From NCBI GenBank assembly GCA_965153455.1, contig OZ234502.1:537267-601266 (forward strand): a stretch of 64,000 nucleotides of DNA. Direction: 5' to 3'. The position numbers and the translations under genes are program-made. Below the pieces are notes generated by a model. The model was given only the letters and a program-made list of their open reading frames with translations, searched no databases and was not told the origin of the DNA. The stretch comes from Sphagnum compactum. Lineage: Eukaryota; Bryophyta; Sphagnopsida; Sphagnales. This document shows, one piece after another, positions 36,869 to 49,150 of the stretch (position 1 is its first letter; each line of letters starts with the position of its first letter).

Positions 36869-36870
36869 TC
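36365..36870 (+). promoter_or_regulatory. HOS1 upstream region: two (GA)n tracts and two telo-boxes
   Basis: (GA)n runs lie at 36374-36411 and 36833-36865. Two AAACCCTAA elements (36545-36553 and 36562-36570) match the plant telo-box, an element frequent in promoters of translation and cell-cycle genes. GA tracts are known binding sites for plant BPC/GAGA factors. The region to the ATG at 37120 is purine-rich and GC-rich relative to the desert. The transcription start is not identifiable. Confidence 0.55.
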
Positions 36871-37119
36871 ACTCACATGCAAGTCAGGTACCTGGTTTCT
36901 TTCTCTGGTTTTTTCTTAGGTGAAGAGACAACTCAAAAACCAAAAAAACAAAGTATACAAAAAGAGAGACAAACGTGGGAGACAAACGGCGACGGAGGCA
37001 ACAAACAAAAGTGGGGAAGAGGAGGGGGCGTGGGAAGGAAGAAGACCCGGGTGGAGGGCTGGTAGTAGTAGAAGTCGTAGTAGTAGTGATAGGGCGGGAG
37101 AAGTGGACACATTCCGAAG

Positions 37120-40100
37120 ATGCGCCGCGAGCAGGTGCTAGAGCGGTTGGCACTTTTGGACCCGCAAGAGCTGATTGAAGAAGCAAAGGTAGAGGTATGC
37201 CGTGCGACACGCGACCTTCGTAGCTGTGGTCGACCGGTGCATCATGTGCTCACAGGCTGTGGTCATGCATGTTTGTGTGCTGAATGTCGCAAGCGATGTG
37301 ATTACTGTCCCATATGTCGAACCCCTGTGAGCAACAAGTCTGTTCCAGACCAACTGCGGCTGTACGAGCTCTGTGTAGAGGCAGGCTTGGTGGTGCAGCA
37401 TGATGATGATGATGATGATGAGCATCATCATCATCATCCTGCAGATGTCCAGACAGTCAGCCCTCCTGATGATGTGCGCCGCCTCCGAGCCTTCTTTGAT
37501 GTGGCTTTGGACAACAATCTTGTGTCCTTGGTTTGCCATTGTATCCTCAAAAACCCTTGTACCTTCTTGTTCTCTTTTGCAGAAACCTGAAACTAGTCTT
37601 TTGGACCCCCTCTCCCCTGCTTGCTTTCTCTTTCCTTTGGATTTTGTTTGTTGGAGCTTGGTGGAGCTTGGCAGAGCTTGATTCTTGCTCTCGTTCTCAC
37701 TCTTGCTCCCAAGACTACAAAAGACTACAATGGTAGTTGTTGTGAGCAATAACTATTGTGGATATGTTCTGTTGAGGAAGTTGTGAGACATGAAGAAGAT
37801 GAAACCCTTGACTTCACACTGTACAGATGTGACAGATGTTTGCATGGATGAAGGGGCCATATCTAGCAGTGCGCTTGTGTCTATGCTGCTTGATGGGAGC
37901 GTGGTGAAGGAATGGTGTAAGCACACTGGTCTCAGTATATCTTCAGGCCTGGGCCGCATATGTATCCTCCTATTCCATGTTGAGGTTTCTGTGTATCACT
38001 ATATGCTTCTGTGATTTTGTCTTGTGCATTGAGGACAGCCATTGTCTATGTGAATTGAGGAATGTTTGATTGTGGATGTTAGGTTGAAAAATGCTTAGAT
38101 ACCTTGTTTCTTTGTACAGCTTCTCTTAGGTGTGGAAATGTCTTTGTAGAGATGGTCTTGGCTTTGAAGGTGGATCTACTTTTTGTCTGGAGTGGATTAC
38201 AAGCTGCAAATGAACCCAAGAGCATGTTATTCTTAGTTTTGTGGGGCAAAACAATGTGTTTTCTTAATATGATGAGGACACAGATGGCCTTGCTTCAAAC
38301 CAGATGCATGATAAAGCTGATATTATAGACCGAAGTAGGCGGAAACTGGAAGGAATCATACAGGTTCTGGAGGTGCTTGAAGCACCGCTCTTGCAACATT
38401 CTTATTCTCATACTTTGTCAGAGCTGCAGCAGCTTATGGAGTTCTTGCGCAAGGTTGTGCAGGTACAGTGTGCAGTGGCTATCTCTCCCTGACTTCCCAA
38501 GTTGGGTCTTCACTGCAGCATACTTGAATCAGTCTATGTGATGTTTCAACCTTCTTCCATGTGGATTTCACTTCATTTTCTGCATGAGCCCCTGTGTTGG
38601 CCTCTGAGAGTACATTGATCTCATAGCTTGTGATGTGATTTCAAGATCATTGTACTTGGTGAGTGCAGCATGCTGAGGTGATGGCTTGGTGTACACGGCA
38701 TCAATTCTTGGAAAGTTTGTCGCCACGCTTCACCAGTGTTGGGCAGTGGCTCACAGCAGTTGAAGAGAGGAGGAGTGCAGCACGAAAGAGGGCTTGGACA
38801 GAGGGCTTGCAAACCACAGTCCAGTTTGAGTCAGGCCATGAGGGATCCATGTTTATTGAGGATGCATTGGCTAACCTTGGAATGGGCAGAGATGGTGCTG
38901 GTGAAGCTGGAAACAGCGAAGATTTTCTGGAGCCAGGCTGGTTACAAGAAACAGGACTTGTACAAACTTCTCCATCTTTAAAATACATGCAGGATGCAGT
39001 TTCAGGGCAATCTGGTGTGCTCTATCCGCCCAAGAGTGTGCGTGCTGCAGTTGACAAATTGTTTCTCGAAGGGAGCTCAGATCTTATTCTTGCCAAGAAA
39101 GCGATTGTATCCTTAACATCTGTACTTTGGTAGGGTCAATCTGGATATTGAGAGTTTGGAGGATGTTTCTGCTATGGTCTGATGTCATGTGGTTTCTGAG
39201 AATGGTGAAAGTTCTGATGTGCAAAGTCCTTAATTCATAATCAGTTTCTTTACTACTTATTTGACCGTCACTGGACTCTCTCACACATGAATTGGAGATC
39301 AATTGTGGACGATTATGTGCGTACATTCAGTATACCAAGGCATTTCATGCTTGAATCTCTTGTCTTCTACCTTCTGGATGACTGCAGTGAGCATGCACTT
39401 GAGGTTTGTTTCCATCCTTGACCTTACATCTTCACTGTACTTACAAGCTGGAGACATGCATGAATTTGTGGCAGGATGATGCGTCTCCTTTATCTACCTA
39501 TGTCTTTTGAGTGCTAGCCAAATATCATGACTGAGTGTTCCTGTTGCTTCTGAAAATGGGACATAACATCAGGATGCAGGTTTTTGCAAAGTTGGTTTCA
39601 GGAAATTTTGAACAAATTATGATATGCTTATAGATGATACCTATGCTCAGGAGCTGACAAAGTCAGTAGGGAGTAATGGTAGCTAACCACTGCCATTCAT
39701 GATGAAGGTGATGGTGTGATACCTTGTGGATCACTCACAAGGTTATGACTGCACTTGTTCTAGTTTTGTTCATTTTGGTTTTGCTGGAACTGACACAACT
39801 GTTACCTTCAAAGTTTGATTTTGTCATTTCCTCTGTGATACCATAGGTATCAATGTTTCTTGGTGTACTGAGCATCTCCATCTTGTTTCTTCCTGTTTCC
39901 TTGTTTGGTTCTTTTTCTTCTCTTTCTTCTTGGTTTCTGTTTGGTGTTTCTGCCTTCGGGATCTTTAAAATTATTTCAAGGGCTTCTTAATCCTGGGTGG
40001 TGACCTTTTGAATACAAACCTTTTGTTGCTTTTCTTTTCCCCAGTTGGTTTCCCTCTTCTTCCTCTTCACTGGCATTTTGCTGGATTTGGAATCTTTATA

Positions 40101-42343
40101 GCCTTGGTATCTGATCATGTCTCAATTTGATTGAGGTTCCTTTTAAATTGAAAGTTCTCAATTCTTATGAGAGATGGTCTCTTTTAATTGGCAACACCAT
40201 GGAAATCACAGCTTAGTACAGGGCTTGTCTCTAACTGTGTATACTTCTCTGTGGTACTGGTGGATAGGAGGCAATCCTTCTGCTGCCAGAGGTTGCCACC
40301 CATGGCATACATCCTAAGGTGGTCAAGGTTCTACTTGAAAGGGATAGACCAGAGGCAGCACTTGCAGTATTGCGTGCTAGTGTACGAGATGGGCAGGCAA
40401 GTGGGGCAGTGCCGCTACCTGAGGCTCTCACAACTCTGCGAGTCTGGCTGCACTCTGATCTGCTCTCTGAAGGCTACATGTATCAACGAACTCATTGTGA
40501 CACTGTAAAACATCAGGGTGGTGACTGGGCAGTGGAGATGGAAGTGCTGGTGTCAGAAGTTTGCAGATACTGTGCAGACATGGGCTTGCTTGATCGCATG
40601 GTAGTGCTTCCTTGGCAAATTGAGGAGGAAATGTTTGTGAGGAAGTGTCTCCTGGAGTATGCCACCCAAGATCCATCCTCTCCTGCAGGCAATCTCTTGG
40701 TTGTTTTCTATGTGCAGGTATGCACTGAACAATGTTAGAAGCCTCTGTTACTGCAGACTTAGTTGAGGTCTTAAAAAGGCAGGCTTCCTAACAGAGGTGA
40801 TGTGGGTGGTTAATTATGCAGCGGTGTCGCTATCTGGATGCACAGATGGTGCACAGAATGTTGTCTGACTTTGAGCAACACTGGATGGGTCACTGTACTG
40901 AGCGTGCCAAAGTTGCTCATGTTCGTAATGCATGCAACAAGAGGACTCGAATCATTGTAAGCAAACCTTTGTCCTTATTTTCAATGTGAAAGGCATCCTT
41001 GCTTCTTTCCCCTCAGCTCTCTGACCTTGAAGGTTGCTCTCTGTAGACACACAAGGTCTTTGGCCAGGATGGCATGCAGCACCTTAGTTCTTTTAAGCAG
41101 ATATATCCCCTGTGTAGTACTCAATTCCAATGCTGCTTGGCTGTCTAGTTTGTGTGGCGTTTGCTGTGATGTGTAAGAGTGAGGTGGAAATGATGGACAT
41201 GATTCAGGAGAAGTGCATGGAGTTGCTCCCAGCTGTGCAACGTCAGCAGGCACAGAACAGCACACTTACCAAGGTGCAAGAACCACAGCCTGAAATAAGA
41301 AATGTGGACAAAACCAGGAACACTCTTTCTCTGGCATCAACCCTTTTTGTTCCTACTGATGGAAGTATGGACAGAAAGCGCACACAATCCAGAGATATCA
41401 ACCTTCCATCCACGTCAGCCTGGACAGAGCCTCAGAAACCATTCATCCTACATGGGCTTCAGCAGATTCAGTCACCTATTTTTCCACAGTCAAGTTTGCC
41501 AATGGCCAGTGAACCCAGCAGAGCCTTTGAGTATGACAGTCCAATAGCTAGCCCAGTGCAACGTCGCCGATTACTCTATGAGCCTGATATTGCAAGAGAC
41601 TCCAGTGGTCCGATTGTGGAATTGGAGGAAGCATGCAGCATTGATGGACTGGACTTACCTGCTGGCCCTTCCTCCTGGGGTGCTGGGCAGGGGAAATTGA
41701 CACGTGGGAAATCAAAACTGAGTGGTATCGGAGGCAAAGGGTCACCATTGACAGCACAGAATGGCTCACATAAATCCAGGTTAGGTTTGGAAGAGGATGA
41801 TGAAACAGATATGGTGATGGCAGATAGGCACAACTGGGCAACCAATGGAAAGCGGCCTCCTTCAGATCGGTCATGGCTGCGCACCAGATCACCTGAAATA
41901 GAGGCATATCGCAGTAAAGGTTCTTCAGAAAACGATGGCCTGGACAGCCATCCACCAAATGGCACTGTTCTTTCCTCCAAGGCTTCAAGAAGGTGTGAAG
42001 TAGAAGTTCATGGTGATAGGGGCTATCTGGGTCTGGGATTGAGGCTAGATCAGTTGCTTTCCTTCTGCAGCAGGGGGTGATGGTTATGAGTCGTTTGTTA
42101 CATAGGGTTGATGGAAGCACCCTACTGTATTAGATGTAGTCACTGGTGAAAGCTAATGTGTATGTTGTGTTGGTGGTCACGGCGGCCAGGGTTCTAGGTA
42201 TGGAAGAAGAGGGCAGAGGAGTGCGGTGGCGCTCAGATGATGGTGAGGATGATCGAGTGCTAACATTCACACCATCTTATGATATGAAGACTTTGCACTC
42301 TCGGGGAAGGTCTCCCAGTACTTTTTACAGTGGTCGTGTTTGA
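37120..42343 (+). CDS. HOS1: HOS1-like RING E3 ubiquitin ligase / ELYS-like nuclear pore factor (9 exons)
   Basis: In Arabidopsis, HOS1 ubiquitinates ICE1 and CONSTANS, acts at the nuclear pore and controls cold response, flowering time and mRNA export. Exons: 37120-37540, 37827-37961, 38284-38462, 38669-39106, 39245-39403, 40271-40717, 40822-40956, 41184-42012, 42198-42343. All phases agree, giving about 962 aa (Arabidopsis 927). The RING-like domain (residues 36-66) has Cys36, 47, 51, 53, 56, 60, 63, 66 and His49. Family-typical stretches follow: AKVEVCRATRDLRSCGR, FDVALDNNLVSLVCH, MFIEDALANL, LESLVFYLLDD, KVVKVLLERDRPEAALAVLR and NLLVVFYVQ, which form the ELYS-like helical region. The C-terminal third is low-complexity and poorly conserved. 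The last junction and the exact exon 8 start (41178 or 41184) are the weakest points; exon 8 could instead run to a stop at 42080. Confidence 0.92.
37398..37438 (+). repeat. Coding (GAT)n/(CAT)n microsatellite in HOS1
   Basis: Six GAT codons, GAG and five CAT codons give an Asp-Asp-Asp-Asp-Asp-Asp-Glu then penta-His stretch, just after the RING. The two triplet runs are complementary, so the mRNA can form a local hairpin here. Confidence 0.9.
39645..40175 (+). repeat. Dispersed repeat, copy 4, in HOS1 intron 5
   Basis: It starts with AGGAGCTGACAAAGTCAGTA, passes through T-rich blocks (TTTCCTTGTTTGGTTCTTTT) and ends with TCTCAATTCTTATGAGAGAT. The start and end landmarks match the minus-strand copies at 33080-33475 and 28985-29360. 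It accounts for most of the unusually long 867-base intron. Confidence 0.55.
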
Positions 42344-43735
42344 ACCCCCTGGAGAAATGTGGGTGATCCCCATCACTTTTGCTAGTTGGGGCAAATGGCT
42401 GCACTTGTGGCTCCCTGATTTGATCCACCTCTTATTCCCAACCAGCTCACATTTAATGACTCTTGAAGTGCCATCATTCATGACGAACTCCCTTTCATCA
42501 CCATCTCTGGCAAGCATTGGCTTGGCCTGGATTCATCTGGTTGGAAAGCTTCATTGGAGTCACCTGAGATGTGGAGTCATGTGTGCTTGGACCCTTTTCA
42601 CCAAGAGGGTGCGGCTGCTGTGGGTGGTGGAACAATTATGCATCCTGGCTTTACTATGGAGGCTATGAAAAGCTGAGTTTTAGCCTGGAATTTGAGCAGG
42701 ATTCCATCTGTGATGTCAAATTGCCACATACTGGTGGCCATAGCAGCAACAGAGAGGGGGAAATGGGATGAGAACAGAGAGATGGCCAGAGGACCCAAGA
42801 GGCTTTTTTAGTCAGATATGCCTATACATGGCCACTATACCTTTTAGATCCAAGGTCATTGAGGCTGCCATGAATGAACACATGTTTGACTCCTTTCTTG
42901 ATGTAATTTTTTTAAGTTAGAAGTATAGACTGCTGGGAGTTTTTAGAACTGGATCTTGATAGATAATACACTCATGACCATTTCAGATTTGGAAGGCGTT
43001 CGTTCTCCTTCTGTTTTTTCCAATGTGCAGAGGACATACAAATGTTGAGACAAGGAGGTAATATCTTTCATCGGTTTCTTTTCAATTCTTATAGCAGTTC
43101 TTTCTTCCAGCATACAGTCCAGGCTAAATCCCCATCACTTTGTACTGGAGAAAAACTAAACTAATTCTACTCCTCACACAAGGAAAAACCATGCTATATT
43201 CTTTTGTTTAAACATATCCCATTGTGGGCATTGTGAGCATATTGTTTGTGCATTATGTGACCATAGGGAGATCTGCTAGAATTTCTGCTGGAATTTCGTC
43301 AGGTTGTTTTAATAGCAGGGTTAGTAGAGACCGTCACTGCCGTTCATACTTCTAATTTTTATGCTTCTTCATTCAAGTTCTTCCCTTCCAGTGTTTTTCT
43401 TTCTTCCTGAAGGTCCTTCAGTCGTGATCTGGAAGCTTTTCTTTGACTTGTCGTGGTCTTACTTAATTGAGAGTTTGCAGATTTCTCAATAGTCAGGAGA
43501 GTTGTTTTGCAATGACGGGGATTATGGCAATGATGATGGTATCAAGTTGCAGTTTGAAGATGTGCAAGGTGTTGAGGACCTTTGCAAGGACTACAAATAT
43601 CAAGTTGTGGGTGGAGGTGTAAGATGTCGGAGGTTTTCAATGAACGGTTTCACATCTGGTTGTCACCTTAAGAATCGAGTCACAAGCAATGAGAAATGGC
43701 CTCCTCCACCGTAAACACAACTATTTCTCATAACA
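42344..43735 (+). other. HOS1 3' UTR and flank
   Basis: A plus-strand frame stays open from 42468 to 42668 (ITISGKHWLGLDSSGWKASL then EMWSHVCLDPFHQEG) and looks coding. It might be a further, alternatively spliced HOS1 exon, or chance. A weak frame at 43502-43714 has no known motif. Otherwise no gene is seen. Confidence 0.4.
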
Positions 43736-46344
43736 TGTGTTATGCATGAGCATGGCCCCAATCATCCCGACCAAAACTAGGAATACATCATCTTGTGATA
43801 TATATAGTCACTCACTTCTCTGGGCCTCCTTGTCGATCGTCTGGGTCTCCTTGTCAATCTTCTTTGCAGAACAGACAATTTTGTTGTTGATAAGCTTGTC
43901 ATTTGTTTGCAAAAGCAACATCATAAATAATTGGGTATGCTTTTTACAAAAACCATACTAGAGATGATTTAAGTATTCTTCCAAACCGACAACTCCTTGA
44001 AATATTTGAATTTCCATAATTCTTCTTTTGCCTTAAGATACTTATTAATGTAAATGGCAAGGCCACAATGTCCTGCAACCCCTTGTTTTTGTCCTAGTAG
44101 TACTATTCCTTGCTTAAGGATGGCTATTTGTTGAATGACTTTTGTTTGTGAGTCCATTTGTGAGCTATGAACACAAATGGAGCATTCTTAGTTCGAAAAG
44201 GTCTTAAAGCCATCCAAAGTTATCTCAAGCATATTTGTACCATTTTTTTTGGCTGGCTATTGATCAAATAAGTTACAAAATCCATCTTAACACAAGCAAA
44301 TTGCATGAGTTTTTAGCTTGCATTTTCACCAACCCATCAACCACTTTCAGAATGGTTGCAAAAAGGTAAAGCCATACGACAATTTATTTCACCACTAAGT
44401 ATGCTAGATGTTTATAGTTAAAGTTGGGTTTATGGTGAGTGGCATTGGTCATCTTGTGATTGAAATCCATGTGGGTACTTGGGGTCTCTAACCTTGATAG
44501 AGGGTTTTACAAACCACATTAACCTTGTTTAATAGATGAAAATGACTAAGATTGGAAGGAAGTATAAAACCAACCCGTTGGGTGAAAATTCACTTGGTCA
44601 CATTTCCTTGTCAAAGTACATGTTTCATTCACAAATAATTTTTTTTTAGGATTGCCAAATTTTACAATGATGACAATGAGATCCATTTTTGTTGACATTG
44701 CTATTTGGAAATGGTGATTAATATCAACTTAAAGTAATAAAAATTATCAACATCACAAATAATTGAGATGAGTTGGAATAAGTGATTGTTGGGATGCCAA
44801 CATAATAATAATGAAAACATATTAGGGATTTTATATTATAATAAAGATATTCATAAAAGGAAGAGGACTAAAGGTGAAGAGGAACAATTTTCCCATTAAG
44901 AGGGTGAGCTTAAGGTGAAATCAACACTTCACAACAAAAAGGAAAAAGAAAAAAAGAACATTCATAATAAACATGGTTTGAAATTCCTTTTTCCCTTTAG
45001 ATTGGAAATTTACAAAAATTCAGCTTCTGTTTTTGATTTTGCTTTCATTTTTCTTATCATTTTTGTGAATGTTGTGTAATAAATATTTTTTCATGAAAAA
45101 ATAAGTAATTTTCTCCCTCTTTTATGATAAAACTATTATTAGTTTGTCTTGAGTTTGTTTCTTTTTTGCTAATACCTAACATTTAAGAATGAAAAAGAGG
45201 CCCAAAGACAAAGTTATTTAATAATAATTCAAAAATCTTCAAATCCAAATCATATCTTATTAACACATGACAATAATATTTTTAATATCTAAATTTTAGA
45301 TGTTAGTATTTCAGATTTGCTAAATTTGGATGGAAATTTTTTTGGGGCGTCAATTTTTTTTTTAAACTTTCAAATTATCAAGTATTTTAAAATTTTGGAG
45401 TTTGAAAAGTCTAGGCTCTTGAAACTTTTAGGATTTTTAGGTGGTTCCATACAAAGACAACCAAAGTCAATTTTGATATGGTGAAAATGAACTGAAAATA
45501 CAGGCAATTTCCACACAAAAGAAAACTAAGTAATTCCCCACTTAGGATGATACATATTATAATCTCCAATTAGAAATTATTTTTAACCCCACATTTTGGA
45601 AAAGAATGAATGATGTTATTGTGAAATTTCTTGGAGCCAAAAGGCAATTTAATCTTTAATATCAATCTAGGAAAGAATAAATTGAGCACCGACTACTATG
45701 ATATTATAAATCAGCACAATTACTTGATTCATTATAGACACATGATTTCTATGACTTATTATTTATGTGACATGCGGTCCTCAAATGCATTGTGGGTGTC
45801 ATATTGTTTGGATTTGCCTAGCCATAATATTTAATTGCACAATAACAATTGTTGAGTCAAGTGGGCTATTTAGTATGAGGCTCAAAACAAGGCCCAAGTT
45901 TGCCACCGACCATGATACGAAAACAAAAGAAAAAAATGTCTTATGCTTTCAACTCATGGTTTTTAAAATACATATAAATGTGCTTTGATTTAATTATAAG
46001 AAAATCATGTCCTTTGTAATTTGTCTATCTAGTTTTAATTTAGTTGTATCAAACATTATTTAATTATATTTTAGTTATGTCAAATATTTTTTAATTGCAT
46101 CGAACAAATTACAATGAAAATAATTTTTTCATAATGTTTTTTCAAAGCATGAAAAATGCCATAACCATTACCAAGGTCCAACAAGAAGGGCACATAAATA
46201 AAATGAAATCATGTATTACCACTTAAGTTCTATATTTCCTAAAGGTGTGTAAGTTGTCATAGTCTTAAGTTATTTTGATAAGAATCCTATTAGCGAGGCA
46301 TTGCAAACAAAACCCATTTACTAATGTTTTGCTTATGTAAGGAC
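43736..46344. other. AT-rich desert
   Basis: No supported gene. A 60-base piece at 43985-44045 (TTCCATAATTCTTCTTTTGC...) recurs at 55984-56040, showing a shared decayed transposon. Confidence 0.5.
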
Positions 46345-46349
46345 GCGTG

Positions 46350-46675
46350 ACCGGCTTCCATTTAGAAAAAAACCTACATCCTTGAGGATTGTAATTTACA
46401 TCCATTCAGAAAAAACCTAACATCCTTGTGGGTTATAATTTACATCCATTCAGAAAAAAACCTACATCCTTGTGGATTGTAGCTTATGTCCATTCAGAAA
46501 TAACCTACATCCTTGTTGATTGTAGTGTACATCCGTTCAAAATAACCCACATCCTTAAGGATTGTAGTTTACATCCATTCACAAATAACCTACATCCTTG
46601 AGGATTGTAGTTTACATCCATTCACAAATAACCCTACATCCTTGAGGATTGTAGTTTATGTCCATTTGGAACAAC
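46350..46675 (+). repeat. Tandem repeat, about 43-45 bp unit, 7 copies
   Basis: The unit is close to CATTCAGAAATAACCTACAT then CCTTGAGGATTGTAGTTTACATC. Copies are 80-95 percent alike. The array ends in a T homopolymer at about 46677. Confidence 0.93.
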
Positions 46676-47182
46676 TTTTTTTTTTTTTTTTGGTCTTTCT
46701 ATATACACATTTTTAATTTTTAAAATATTCTTTTAGGTCAAGGGGTTAATTTAGAAAAAGAAAAAAGAAAAAATAAAATCAGTGATTTTTGGGGGTTTCA
46801 ATCAATCAGATTATGCCAATTTTTAAAAATAAAATCACCAAATTTCTACAGTAGATTTCAAGTAGGTACTAGGTAACACCCAGCACTACTATAGAAGAAG
46901 GATGCTTCATATTTCAAAAAACTTTCATATCTCCTTTATTGCCAAATTTTGGCTAAACCTTCTTATGAATGATCATCTCCTCAGCTATACATTACAAAGT
47001 TGAAAAAAAAAATAAATAATAATAATAAATAATTTTTATAATAATAATAATAATAATTTTTGGAAAAAAAAACACACACACTTAGTTAGAGTCAGGAGAG
47101 GCTATTAGAAAGGGGATGTGGTCTGAAGTGTGAACATATGACATGTGCATGATGATGTCAGTGCATCAAATCACTTGACATG
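46676..47182. other. AT-rich spacer with AAT microsatellites
   Basis: Contains a T run (about 46677-46691) and interrupted AAT repeats (47010-47055). No gene is seen. Confidence 0.5.
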
Positions 47183-47500
47183 GCAAAAAGTCATAATATA
47201 GCTTTTGCCACAATAATGCTATAATGCTTTTGCCACAAATAAATAACTTCAGCTTTCCTCTTGCCTAAAATACCATATTCTCTCCCAAATTTTCACAAAT
47301 ACTTAACAAAAAGTCATAATATGAGCTTTTGCCTCAATAATAACTTCAGCTTTCCTTTTGCCTAAAATACCATATTCTCTCCCAAAATTTCACAAATACT
47401 TAACAAAAAGTCATAATATAGCTTTTGCCTCAATAATAACTTCAGCTTTCCTTTTGCCTAAAACACCATATTCTCTACTAAAATTTCACAAATACCCAAC
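47183..47500 (+). repeat. Tandem repeat, about 97 bp unit, 3 copies
   Basis: Each unit begins AAAAAGTCATAATAT and contains AACTTCAGCTTTCC, TTTTGCCTAAAA and CCATATTCTCTC. The first copy carries a 25-base internal duplication of the GCTTTTGCCACAA segment. Confidence 0.92.
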
Positions 47501-47579
47501 AAGAAGGCATTACCAACTTTCCTAATACCGAAAGCTAGGCTAATGCACTCGGTCGGTATCAGTGTTTTTTTGTTTATAG

Positions 47580-48370
47580 CCAAAGTGGCTATCGTCCATA
47601 GGAAGATGTAGAAAAAGTGGCGATCATCTCTGGTAAGATTTAGCCAAATCTGGCTATGAACCAAAATATGAAATATAAAAATCCTTTATCATCTTTTTCT
47701 ATATTTTGGCTACACATTGAAAACCAAGTACAATAAATGTGGTGACTTTCAAGTCTATATTTTGGAGTTTTCCAATGGGTCCAGGATCAAATCCTTGAAT
47801 GAGTTAGTGTTTTTTTTTATATTGGCAAAATTTGACCAAAAAGTGAATGTAAAGATTTTAAATGCTAAGATGAAATGATTTTTCAGATTTTCAATTGCCA
47901 TAATTTGAAAAACAATTGCCAGATTCCTATACGTGGTTTGAGTAAGTAGCCAAATATATAGAAGGACGTTAGTGTTTTTTTTGTTTTTGGTTTTCATATC
48001 TTGTTTATAACCTAATTTTGCTAAAACTTCCTTTTGGTGGTTATCAGGGTTTCTTTTTTCCTGGATTTTGTGAAGTAGATGGTGGGATTGGCAATCATCC
48101 ACAAGAGGGCATAGCCAAATTTGGCTATAGGTAAGAGAGGACAATAGGAAAAATTAGGCTATGGTGACAGCTTGAGCTTATTGCTTAAATATTGGCGATC
48201 TAATTTATTTTTTTCCTTGAAAGATGGTGACTTTCGGCCACATTTTCCAAAACATCCTTCATTTTTGGTTTGCACCAAGGTGTTTTTTTTCTCAATTTTC
48301 TGAGGTAGATGGGTAAGTTGGCGAACAAGAGGACTTTAACCAAATTTGGCTACAAGTAAGAGAGAATATT
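47580..48370 (+). repeat. Dispersed repeat with AGCCAAATTTGGCT palindrome
   Basis: The 14-base palindrome or one-base variants lie at 47642-47655, 48113-48126 and about 48338-48351, with another copy at 55236-55249. Shared flanks are GGCGATCATC or GGCAATCATCCACA before and ATAGGTAAGAGAG after. Units are roughly 230-470 bases apart. It is probably the decayed terminal or internal part of one transposon family. Confidence 0.65.
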
Positions 48371-48820
48371 ACAAAAATTTAGGATCCTTGCTACATTTTG
48401 GCAAAATGCTGGAAATTATTGTTTGAAAATATGGAAAATTTTCATTTATTTATTTTTATTCCCTTGAAAAATACTTGCTTGCCATGACAAAAATCTGAAT
48501 GAATGAAGCTCACAAGATCTAATGTTGAATTGTAAAATATTTTTAATTTTTTTTGTCGAAGATTACTGATAAAAATAAAATAAAATTATTGAGCACCTTG
48601 CCGCCAAACTAGCCTAGGTATGACTAGGGTAGTCGATTTTTTCATGGGTGAGATCCGAGGATGACGCTATAATAATTAACACTTTATGTTAAATGTGGTG
48701 AATGCTTGTATGTAGAGGCTCAAATATGGGGTAATGGGTAGAACCGTGGAGATGCAACTAAAAAGCAACCAAAAGTGGTACACTTGAAAGATAAGAAACC
48801 GAATTTGTTGCTTCTCTTAG

Positions 48821-49150
48821 TTGGCATCTTGGGAAGGTGTTGTTATGCTTTTGCTAGGGTTGGAACTTGGAACTTCTCTCGCAACTATCGAGTTGGCATC
48901 TTGGGGAAGGTGTTGTTGTTATGCTTTTGTTAAAGCTTTTGCTTGGGTCGCAACTTGGAACTTCTCACAACTATTGAGGAGGGGGTGATCGGGATGTCGA
49001 TGTTTAGGGTTTGGCTTATCGAGTTGGCATCTTGGGGAAGGTGTTGTTATGCTTTTGTTAAAGCTTTTGCTTGGGTTGGAACTTGGAACTTCTCACAACT
49101 ATTGAGGAGGGGGTGATTGGGATGTCGATGTTTAGGGTTTGGCTTTGCGA
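48821..49150 (+). repeat. Tandem duplication, about 130 bp unit, 2.5 copies
   Basis: Units start TTGGCATCTTGGGGAAGGTG at about 48821 (short), 48892 and 49023. The two full copies are nearly identical through GTCGATGTTTAGGGTTTGGC, so the duplication is recent. Confidence 0.93.

Noticed and set aside
36195-37065. Plus-strand frames of up to 190 codons before HOS1
   Set aside because: They cross low-complexity GA and GAC tracts, have no family motif and lie in the presumed HOS1 promoter.
41548-42120. 190- and 134-codon minus-strand frames
   Set aside because: Antisense of HOS1 exon 8; no independent evidence.
46350-46675. Could the 43-45 bp repeats be a CRISPR array?
   Set aside because: Units are contiguous and degenerate with no unique spacers, and the genome is a plant.
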